A stretch of DNA of 7,622 nt from CAVZLD01 sp964522605. Lineage in GTDB: Bacteria; Planctomycetota; Planctomycetia; Pirellulales; Pirellulaceae. This document shows, piece by piece, positions 1 through 6,306 of this stretch. The notes beneath the pieces were generated by a model. That model searched no databases and was not told the origin of the DNA. It saw only the letters and a program-made list of their open reading frames with translations. The stretch spans positions 1-7,622 of the forward strand of contig CAZFWV010000331.1 of NCBI GenBank assembly GCA_964522605.1. The letters are read 5' to 3'. Position 1 is the stretch's first letter, and every line of letters starts with the position of its first letter. The translations under genes and the position numbers were made by a program.

Positions 1-3000
1 TTGATCGTCGTAACGAAAATCCACGACCGTGTTCCCGAACTTGTCTTCCATCTTGATCGATTCGCCCCCGTTGGACAGGGCACCGGCGAATGGTCCGACA
101 AGCCATTCGGGGTCGAGCGTGGGAAATGCGGTGCGAAGTGCGATCGGATCCTGCGCCACGACAAGGATTTGCCCTGAGCCAAGCCGCATTCCGCCGGGAA
201 GAAAGAAGGACTCCGCGGGGCCATCCGTGATACTCACACCGGTCAAGTCCAACGGCGGAGCGAAGGGGGCCGTGTTTGTGTTGATCAGCTCAATGAACTC
301 CAGTGGCTCGGATTGCGCTGGGTGATAGTGCAATTCGCTCACCCGCAAGTAACGTTGCAGATCGGTCGGGACGGAGGGAGTCGTGAGCGAGTCGATCACT
401 TCCCCCGAAGGCAATCGCAGTTGGATTGTCTCGCTCCAGTTCGAGAGTTCTCCGGTGTAGCCATCCTGAACGAAAAGTCCGATCCCGCCCGTTGGCTCGC
501 TTTGTCGAGAACGGAACGCACGCGAATCGGGCGACAGATAGAGTGACTCCCCGGCCGGAATCACGGTGCCGCTGCGAATCGGATATTCAATCCCCCCGGT
601 GAGCTGCCAGCCGGACAGATCAACGGCGAACTCTTCGAAGTTGCGCAACTCCACATACTCTTCCGCTTGGTAGCCACTCACCGGATCCTGGTCGAAGGAG
701 CCAAACCGAACATTCGGCGCGGCGGGCTGTTGATTTGGAATCCCGACCGCATTCGCGTCCGGGATCACTCCTTCAATGAGTTCGGGTAAAGCGAGTAAAT
801 CCTGGCTGTTCGGCGACGAATTAACGAGTTGGATGGCCAGAACATTGTCCGTTCCGAGATTCAACGACGGAAGAAGTCGTGAAATGTTGATGTTCTCAAA
901 TTCAACGGCTTCCATGTTGGGGTGGGACGACGCTCTTGTCTCGTAGTCAATGTTGCCGTCGGGCAGGTTGCGCCGGGCAACTTCGACCCCATTGATGTAG
1001 GCGACGAAGCCATCGTCATACTTCATTCGCAGCGTGAGATGTTCGAGTGAGGCAGGATCTTCCAGCTCGAAATGGATCCGTATCAACACGGAATTGCAGG
1101 TCGCACACACGTCCGTGGGCTTGACCGAACTGCCGATGAGTTCGGTGAATCTTCCGGCTCCCTCCTGAAAACCGATCCCCAAGGGACCGGTCTGCCACTG
1201 CTCCTCGTTCGCCGGCGCAGAAAGACCGATCCAAGAGTCGCCGAGCGTGTTATCGGCGGGGACATAGTAATCTGCTTGCGTGGACAGCTTCGGCAAGATC
1301 ACGCGGATCTCGGTCTCTTGCAGTTGGTCGATACTGTGCGTATCGAAAAGATGGACGCGTCGAGGCTCGAGGTATTCGTCGATGATTCGATCAACGGCTT
1401 CTTGGAGGCTGTAGGTGCGTCCGGAGAAATGAGCATTACCACGCCAGCGATTTTTATCCAACAGGACATCCGGTCCCAGGAACTGCACAAGTTCGCGGAT
1501 CCGTGTTTCGAAGTAACGCAACTCCTCGGGCGTGTCGATGTGATTCAGAAAGTCATCCATCAGTGTGCGCACGCGGCGCAAGAACATCGCATTCGTCCTT
1601 GGTGAGTTGACAATCGCATCAAACAGATGGTTTTTCCGTCCGTAGTAGGGATAGGCCAGCGTCCCCAAGTAGGGATGACTGGTGTGGCCCGGTGGGCGTT
1701 CGTCGTCGGCAACGATCGTATCCGTGTTCAGTGCGTTCGGCCCCATCACCAAATCCAGGTCCCAAGGCAACATCTTCCATTCCTGGTTCCCTTCGGTGTC
1801 GCGGTAGATATAGTAGTTTTTATCGGTCGCGTCGATGTTCTGGAGCAGCAGGTTTGCGGCCATGAGATTGATCTGTGCGGGAAGATCGATGTGGTCGAAG
1901 AGGAACCTTTCCAGCTCTTCGCCGGTTTGAGCAAGACCATCGATCAGCATCTGCAAGTCTGACGAATCCTCTTCATGGCGTGTCTTCTTCTCGAAGTAAC
2001 CCCGGGCAGTTCCGGTTAGACCGTTGAGTCGATCCGGGCGCGATTTATAGAGGGCACCATTGGGATCGAGTCCGTTGTGACGGAGGTAATCGCGGTCGGG
2101 CTGCTCGACAAAATGCGCCACACTGAAAAACTCGCCATTCTGTTCGACACGAAGAGGAAATGTGATCGGCGCAATGCCTCCTGAGTCGCGGTAGAGCTCA
2201 TAGGCCAGCACCGCGCGGATGTAGGACTTGTCGGTGTACGTGGCGTTGAGGTTGAATTCGTCGACGCGTGGCAGGTCGTCGCGGTAAGCGAAATGGTATC
2301 CGTCGTTGAATTCGAGTTTGTAGCTGCGTTTGGGCCAGCCGCGCGCCGTACCTCCGCGAATCCGAATATGGATGTTGTCGTAGAATTCACCGTCGTACCA
2401 CAGCGATGCTCGAGTGCCTTGGTCGGTGTTGGCTCGCGATGGCATCTCGACGAAAAGATGCAACACCGGCAACTCGGACTCGATGGCAGGATCCGCCTGA
2501 ACTGTGCCGAAATACTCGGGAGAAGCGTCGGCGGAGAGAAATCTGGGCAAACGAGCCACCACGCCCCGGTCGTCCCGGGCGGTGACGTAGTAGCGAATCA
2601 TCTCACCAGGTTCGAAATGGGTCGCGGAGACGATCGCCGTATAGATGCCATCTCCAGCCAGAGAATCCCCCGCCGTTCCATCGTCGTGCATCGCGATGGT
2701 CTGCTCGTCGTCAAACATCACGCGGTAGTGCAGTGACACATCGTCCAGGGAGCGATCTGGATCTGTCGACCGGACCCGCGCCGTCACTTCCAGGTCCCCG
2801 TCACCTCGCTCCAGGAATCGATGCGACGTCGAAAGAACGGGCGCCAGCGGCTGATTCGGTTGCCCGGGTGTCGGCGAGGCAAGTTCACCCGCCGTGGGAC
2901 CGGAATAGCCCTGGGAGATATCGATCTCTTGCGCGGCAAACGCAGGAGCAAGTTCGTGGACCACGGTGCCCGAGGGCGCGACCAAGGCCAGGTATTCACC

Positions 3001-3708
3001 TTCTCGACTGAGCGAGAAGTTGGTGTGCATCAGGCCCTGTTCATCCAACTCGGGATTGGTCACATCCAGGGAGGAGGCAAAGAAAACAATCGAGCCCCTG
3101 GCATCAATCATCGTCCCGTCGGGAATCCGCCATTTCACCAGATTGTCGGAGTCGTCCGTCAGGAAGTAACCCCCCAGGTTGATTGGCGTATCGGTTAGAT
3201 TCTCGAGTTCCAGCCAGTCATGCACGTCCGTCGGGCCAGCAAAAGGAGACTCTGGCGTCAGGCGCAGCCGTGTCGGCAAGACCGTTCCATTCGCCGCCAT
3301 CCATTCACTGATCCGCAAGGGCGGTGCATTCCGTGTCGTGAACCCGCCGGTATCGGACGCCCAGACGGAGTTGTCTGCGCTGAAGGCGAAAGCCCGAAAG
3401 TAGAATGGCGTGTCGGCTGATAACTCTGTGAGCTGGACCGTATACGAGCCGACATCCTGGCGTCCCAGACGGACGTAGTTGTCCCACTCGCCGGCATCTG
3501 CGCCCGCATCTCGCTCACCCCAGTAGAGCAAAAGTTCCGGAAGCAACTCATCGCGTTCAATCAGCTCTACTCCCACCGTCGCCGATGAGGCTGTCACCTC
3601 GGTTGCCGCGAGATTCTCCACAAGGAGCGCGAGAAGCGCACGCGGCTCCAGCCTCTCCAACCAAGGACGGCGCAACGCCTGCCGGATTCTTCGTCGACTT
3701 GCGGACAA
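1..3708 (-). CDS. LEPR-XLL / CotH-kinase-like / lamin-tail exported giant protein (3' end outside window)
   Basis: The frame is open for 1236 codons and runs off the left edge. Residues 17-27 (LERLEPRALLA) match the planctomycete LEPR-XLL motif near the N-terminus. Domains in order: a short beta-rich segment (about 28-125); lamin-tail domain 1 (about 130-285, with LRISEWMAANG and DWLELENLT); an Ig-like segment (297-385); a CotH-kinase-like domain (about 403-775); a galactose-binding-like beta-sandwich (about 810-985, with GPLGIGF and KYDDGFVAYINGVEVA); lamin-tail 2 (about 997-1116, EEYVELRNF); lamin-tail 3 (1117 to edge, LEFIELINT). CotH hallmarks are IRIRGG (448-453), a KRSYKLEF stretch (460-467), DKSYIR (493-498) and LPWDLDLV (647-654). 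The last resembles the PWDxD metal-binding signature. CotH proteins are atypical protein kinases known from spore coats; a role here as an extracytoplasmic kinase or structural protein is inferred. The substrate is unknown. The start is TTG: no ATG or GTG lies between the upstream in-frame TAA (3820-3822) and it, and the first downstream ATG (residue 137) would delete the LEPR motif. Confidence 0.93.
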   Translation of the reverse strand, partial: MSASRRRIRQALRRPWLERLEPRALLALLVENLAATEVTASSATVGVELIERDELLPELLLYWGERDAGADAGEWDNYVRLGRQDVGSYTVQLTELSADTPFYFRAFAFSADNSVWASDTGGFTTRNAPPLRISEWMAANGTVLPTRLRLTPESPFAGPTDVHDWLELENLTDTPINLGGYFLTDDSDNLVKWRIPDGTMIDARGSIVFFASSLDVTNPELDEQGLMHTNFSLSREGEYLALVAPSGTVVHELAPAFAAQEIDISQGYSGPTAGELASPTPGQPNQPLAPVLSTSHRFLERGDGDLEVTARVRSTDPDRSLDDVSLHYRVMFDDEQTIAMHDDGTAGDSLAGDGIYTAIVSATHFEPGEMIRYYVTARDDRGVVARLPRFLSADASPEYFGTVQADPAIESELPVLHLFVEMPSRANTDQGTRASLWYDGEFYDNIHIRIRGGTARGWPKRSYKLEFNDGYHFAYRDDLPRVDEFNLNATYTDKSYIRAVLAYELYRDSGGIAPITFPLRVEQNGEFFSVAHFVEQPDRDYLRHNGLDPNGALYKSRPDRLNGLTGTARGYFEKKTRHEEDSSDLQMLIDGLAQTGEELERFLFDHIDLPAQINLMAANLLLQNIDATDKNYYIYRDTEGNQEWKMLPWDLDLVMGPNALNTDTIVADDERPPGHTSHPYLGTLAYPYYGRKNHLFDAIVNSPRTNAMFLRRVRTLMDDFLNHIDTPEELRYFETRIRELVQFLGPDVLLDKNRWRGNAHFSGRTYSLQEAVDRIIDEYLEPRRVHLFDTHSIDQLQETEIRVILPKLSTQADYYVPADNTLGDSWIGLSAPANEEQWQTGPLGIGFQEGAGRFTELIGSSVKPTDVCATCNSVLIRIHFELEDPASLEHLTLRMKYDDGFVAYINGVEVARRNLPDGNIDYETRASSHPNMEAVEFENINISRLLPSLNLGTDNVLAIQLVNSSPNSQDLLALPELIEGVIPDANAVGIPNQQPAAPNVRFGSFDQDPVSGYQAEEYVELRNFEEFAVDLSGWQLTGGIEYPIRSGTVIPAGESLYLSPDSRAFRSRQSEPTGGIGLFVQDGYTGELSNWSETIQLRLPSGEVIDSLTTPSVPTDLQRYLRVSELHYHPAQSEPLEFIELINTNTAPFAPPLDLTGVSITDGPAESFFLPGGMRLGSGQILVVAQDPIALRTAFPTLDPEWLVGPFAGALSNGGESIKMEDKFGNTVVDFRYDDQ

Positions 3709-3720
3709 GATCGATCTCCT
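3709..3720 (-). promoter_or_regulatory. Ribosome binding site that fixes the TTG start of the CotH-type gene
   Basis: On the minus strand AGGAG (3720-3716) is followed by seven bases (ATCGATC) and then TTG at 3708-3706. Spacing and sequence suit a Shine-Dalgarno site. Together with the LEPR motif 16 codons downstream, this makes TTG the preferred start. Confidence 0.75.
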
Positions 3721-3752
3721 GAAGCCTTGCCGAGATACAGACTTTCGGTCCT

Positions 3753-3828
3753 CTCGTTTAACCGCGTGCCCGGCGGGCCGCGGAAGATTCCCCCTACCCG
3801 CGGGGCGACGCCCGCGCGGTTAAACGAG
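3753..3828. repeat. Pair of REP-like palindromes in inverted orientation (BIME-like)
   Basis: CTCGTTTAACCGCG at 3753-3766 is repeated exactly as its reverse complement at 3815-3828. Each copy leads into a hairpin with the same plan: outer stem CCGCG/CGCGG, one unpaired base, a 4-bp inner stem, a 3-base loop. In the left copy (hairpin 3762-3783) the inner stem is GCCC/GGGC with loop GGC. In the right copy (3798-3819, read on the minus strand) it is GGGC/GCCC with loop GTC. The inner-stem bases are exchanged but pairing is kept. A conserved head plus an imperfect palindrome in head-to-head pairs is the layout of REP/BIME elements mobilised by RAYT (Y1) transposases. No transposase is present here, so that assignment is inference. 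The pair sits between the PEP-CTERM stop and the CotH-type start, and its TTTAA supplies the in-frame TAA upstream of that start. It might also act as a terminator or processing site, but there is no U-run. Confidence 0.75.
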
Positions 3829-3872
3829 GAAGTGATTTCTGAGCCGTTTCGTAGGATCGCGTGCCACGGGCA

Positions 3873-5711
3873 TTACCAGCGCCGTAGCATGAGCAGACTG
3901 CAGGCTGCCATGACACTGAGCAGCCAGCCCGAAGGTTCCGGTATTGCCTGCACGCCGCCGGGGAATGGACCGATCTCGTAACCGCCGTCCGAGAGGGCGA
4001 CCACAAGGTCATTTGTTCCGAAGACACCATCGCCGTTCCAATCGCCTTCTACCCAGCCGGCGGGCTGCTGCGTCTCGTACTTGCCTGCCCCCAACACCAA
4101 CACAAAGTCGCCCGTGTTAAACTCGCCGTCGAGGTTGGCGTCCCCAACGTAGACTCCCTTCAAGTTGTGCAGCCACTCAATCCGATCGCCGTCGAAATCA
4201 ACTTGGCCATCTCCGGTCAGATCGTATGTCAGATCCTGCTTCGCAATGCCCTCCGATGCCTGCAGGTCCAGGTCCCCGGCATCCAATTCGCCATTGCCGT
4301 TGTAGTCTCCATCCAGGGCGGGTGGGCCAATCAGTTCCAGCGTGAACGCATTCAGGATGGGATTGTTATCACTCGCCAACTCGTTGGGACCCGCCATGTG
4401 GATATTGAGCTGGCCGTCATTCACCGAGACCGTATCGCGATAGAAAGCGCCGGCAATCGTGTTGTTAATCCCACCCTGCAACGTGGGAATGTGGAGATTG
4501 TCCACGGCTAACTTTCCCTCGATCGTGATGTCGAAGCCACGATCGCAGCAACTTTCGGCAAACAATAACTGGACCTGATAGGTTCCAGGGTCGACCTCCA
4601 AGTCAACGTCGAAACCGCCAAATCGAATCGACTGCATGGCCAACTCTAACCCGTCGTCGTCAAACGAATCTCCATAGTCAGGGGCGTGCCAGGCGGCAAT
4701 CTCATTCGGGGCATTGATCGAGACACCGGGGCTTTCGCCCACCTCCATCCCCGCAATACTGCCGTCGGTGAATTCCACGTCGCCCACCACGCCGCCGCCG
4801 AAACCGCCGACATCGACGGCGTAGACGAAGGCTCCCTGGAAGTCCAGACCGTCTTCCGGATCGCCACCGGTAAATGCACCTGCTTCACCGGTCGGAGAGA
4901 TGATCGTGTTGAAGGGATTGGGCGGAACGGGCTCCTCGAGCATCGTCGCATTGTACTTGGTGTAGAGATAATCTCGCACAAGACCAAGCTCTGTGCTGTC
5001 AAGCACGCGTTCGTAGATGAGAATCTCGGAGACGTCCGCGTCGCCAACTTCCGCTGCGAACACCCCGGCGGCACCAAGGCCCAGACGACCCGGTTCGCCC
5101 GCCGCAGCTGACGCGCGAGTGCGATCCAGACCGTTGAGATAGAACGTGTTGACGCCTCCGATGTCTTGCGTCGTATCGGCAACGTAGACAAAATTATCTT
5201 CCGCAAGCCAGTTGATGCTCACAAAGTCTCCCGCAAAGGACGCTGCGTTGCCTGCCCAGAGTCCGTGGAGCCAATTTGTATCCTGGCTCTGCAAGGTTCG
5301 TCCACCAATCGGACCGTCGTACTGATTCACGATGAAGACGGTGTAAGGTCGAATGAGGTTCAGACCGTCGTCGATGAACAGCCCGTCCATCTCCGCAGAA
5401 TTGAAGCTCACCGCAGGCATTCCGTTCATCGCGACTTCGTCAAAATCAGGCCGTGCCAGGTCGTTTGGCTGTGTGGCGTGGTAGTCGAAACCACTTTTGT
5501 CGAGCCAGCCGCCGATCGGGTCGCCTGGCTGAGCCGGCACAGACAGGCCCGCATCTTGAAAAAGCGTCGAAGAGTCGCTCGCGTCTAACCAGAGAATCAG
5601 GTCATCCAGATCGGGCAAGTCCTGGCCCTGCGCCCGCGAGCCAGGAGCGAACAAGATGGTGAAGAAGATCATGGGGACGATAGGAATCCAACTCCATTGC
5701 CGAGTGCTCAT
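3873..5711 (-). CDS. PEP-CTERM exported protein with LamG, malectin-like and dockerin-like domains
   Basis: This is a complete gene of 612 residues. An N-terminal signal peptide (about 1-27) has a basic start, a hydrophobic core and a likely cut after GSRA. Residues about 38-255 form a LamG/concanavalin-like domain (LILWLDASDSSTL, GGWLDKSG, SEILIYERVLDSTE). Residues about 268-462 form a malectin-like domain (IAAWHAPDYGDS, LLFAESCCDRGFDITIEG, NPILNAFTLELIG), a fold that binds carbohydrate in relatives. Residues about 467-580 hold four EF-hand-like calcium loops of dockerin type (DYNGNGELDAGD, DLTGDGQVDFDGD, GDANLDGEFNTGD, GDWNGDGVFGTND). The C-terminus is a PEP-CTERM signal: IPEPSGW, a hydrophobic helix, then RRW. 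PEP-CTERM proteins are processed by an exosortase; none is in the window. The protein is probably exported and surface-associated with a sugar-binding role (inference). An ATG ten codons upstream (5741) is in frame, but the start at 5711 has a good ribosome binding site and places the signal peptide properly. Confidence 0.96.
   Translation of the reverse strand: MSTRQWSWIPIVPMIFFTILFAPGSRAQGQDLPDLDDLILWLDASDSSTLFQDAGLSVPAQPGDPIGGWLDKSGFDYHATQPNDLARPDFDEVAMNGMPAVSFNSAEMDGLFIDDGLNLIRPYTVFIVNQYDGPIGGRTLQSQDTNWLHGLWAGNAASFAGDFVSINWLAEDNFVYVADTTQDIGGVNTFYLNGLDRTRASAAAGEPGRLGLGAAGVFAAEVGDADVSEILIYERVLDSTELGLVRDYLYTKYNATMLEEPVPPNPFNTIISPTGEAGAFTGGDPEDGLDFQGAFVYAVDVGGFGGGVVGDVEFTDGSIAGMEVGESPGVSINAPNEIAAWHAPDYGDSFDDDGLELAMQSIRFGGFDVDLEVDPGTYQVQLLFAESCCDRGFDITIEGKLAVDNLHIPTLQGGINNTIAGAFYRDTVSVNDGQLNIHMAGPNELASDNNPILNAFTLELIGPPALDGDYNGNGELDAGDLDLQASEGIAKQDLTYDLTGDGQVDFDGDRIEWLHNLKGVYVGDANLDGEFNTGDFVLVLGAGKYETQQPAGWVEGDWNGDGVFGTNDLVVALSDGGYEIGPFPGGVQAIPEPSGWLLSVMAACSLLMLRRW
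3975..4145 (-). repeat. Dockerin-like module, copy in the PEP-CTERM protein
   Basis: This 57-residue segment (GDANLDG... to ...DGGYE) carries two calcium loops. It aligns with the 59-residue module at 6406-6582 in the FG-GAP gene. By eye about 36 of 51 alignable residues are identical, including the block EGDWNGDG and the following FGT-DLV-AL. The DNA is also similar: around 4027-4058 and 6462-6493 the strands agree over most positions. The two differ in linker length (about 6 against 8 residues) between the loops. Confidence 0.85.
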
Positions 5712-5723
5712 GGTAACCCCCTT
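5712..5723 (-). promoter_or_regulatory. Ribosome binding site of the PEP-CTERM gene
   Basis: On the minus strand AAGGGGG (5723-5717) is followed by TTACC and then ATG at 5711-5709. This spacing favours the 5711 start over the in-frame ATG at 5741. Confidence 0.7.
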
Positions 5724-5772
5724 CGATGAACGTGAATGCAACAGAATCCATCACCTGCTCGACCTCTCTGTC

Positions 5773-5808
5773 TCAAGCCGACCAACCGGCCGTGTTCAGA
5801 CGGCTTGA
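5773..5808. repeat. 8-bp perfect inverted repeat upstream of the PEP-CTERM gene
   Basis: TCAAGCCG (5773-5780) and CGGCTTGA (5801-5808) are perfect inverted arms around a 20-base spacer. A second overlapping pair, TCTCAA (5771-5776) and TTGAGA (5812-5817), extends the symmetry. It lies about 60 bp upstream of the PEP-CTERM start. It could be an operator or a leader hairpin, or chance. There is no adjacent T-run, so it does not look like an intrinsic terminator. Confidence 0.4.
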
Positions 5809-5843
5809 TGTTTGAGATCTTGGAGCCACGAGTGACCCGCGCC
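5805..5843 (+). pseudogene. Possible relic of a LEPR-type protein N-terminus
   Basis: The plus strand encodes LMFEILEPRVTRA. This resembles the MFExLEPRVLLSA pattern seen near the N-terminus of many planctomycete surface proteins, but after LEPRV the expected LL is replaced by TR. The frame then runs into low-information sequence and ends by 5939. It lies on the opposite strand to the flanking genes and next to the recombinase relic, which suits a decayed gene start. The match is only about nine residues, so chance cannot be excluded. Confidence 0.3.
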
Positions 5844-5993
5844 TGTCCTCAATCGCACTCGCGGGCGGCCGCTTGTTCGTGGTCATTGTCTGACTCGCAG
5901 GCTACCCAGTCTCTCCCGCAGTCGTATTGTCGCGGCTGATTGTCCGGTTGTCACGAGCCGGGCCCCCGATTTCTATCCTCGCTGTGCCTCAGC

Positions 5994-6198
5994 CAAGTTC
6001 ATCGCGACCACGACGGCCTGTACGCCGACTTTCACAGCTACCGACACCTCTTTATTACCAGCCTGGAGCGAGCTGGCATCTCGCCCAAGATGGCCCAAAC
6101 ACTTGCCCCAAGACTCCGACATTCGGCTGACGCTCCAAACCTACACGCACGTCGAGTTGCATGACCGGACCGCGGCGATCCGGGCACTGCCGGGGCCG
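5994..6198 (+). pseudogene. Relic of a tyrosine recombinase / phage-type integrase, C-terminal part, frameshifted
   Basis: The first frame reads DHDGLYADFHSYRHLFITSL and continues through ERAGISPKMAQTLA to about 6107. The match then continues one frame over from about 6115 as SDIRLTLQTYTHVELHDRTA and then AIRALPGPG. This is the C-terminal catalytic part of a tyrosine recombinase of a kind common in planctomycetes. The His and Arg of the HxxRH box are present (H at 6033, R at 6042; the usual Leu before Arg is Tyr), as is the likely nucleophile Tyr (6142). Between the frames, where LARHS is expected, the DNA is one base too long (6108-6114) and the second catalytic His is lost. The N-terminal DNA-binding part and the first catalytic Arg are absent from the window, so this is a dead fragment. 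It is opposite in strand to the genes around it. Confidence 0.85.
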
Positions 6199-6306
6199 GG
6201 TAGAGATGTGAGTGGCGGGAATACGAAGAAGGTGCCCCAGTTGGAAGCGGCGGGCGAACCGGATTGTGAGTGGGCCCGAATCCATCACCACCGCGTCGAA
6301 TCGCAC

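Larger units (their letters stand above)
5712..6306. other. 595-bp gap without an intact gene, holding gene relics
   Basis: Between the two minus-strand genes there is no intact reading frame with a recognisable product. The part next to the PEP-CTERM gene (5712-5800) must hold its leader and perhaps its promoter; I see no convincing -10/-35 pair. The middle holds an inverted repeat and a possible LEPR-type relic. The part from about 5994 to 6198 is a plus-strand recombinase relic. I see nothing recognisable from 6199 to 6306, including no clear terminator hairpin with a U-run after the FG-GAP gene. Confidence 0.8.

Noticed and set aside
1357..1380. LEPRR in the CotH-type protein as a second LEPR-XLL motif
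   Set aside because: It lies in DEYLEPRRVHLF, the ordinary C-terminal part of the CotH-like region, far from the N-terminus and without the XLL pattern.
1072..1605. Plus-strand 177-codon open frame
   Set aside because: It lies wholly antisense to the CotH-type gene, whose frame gives clear conserved motifs across the same bases.
3753..3828. Intrinsic terminator for the PEP-CTERM gene
   Set aside because: The hairpins are strong, but no U-run follows on the minus strand. The duplicated inverted layout fits a REP-type element better, though a termination effect remains possible.
5712..5741. Longer start for the PEP-CTERM protein at the ATG of 5741
   Set aside because: It would place ten extra residues before the signal peptide, and the 5711 ATG has a much better ribosome binding site.
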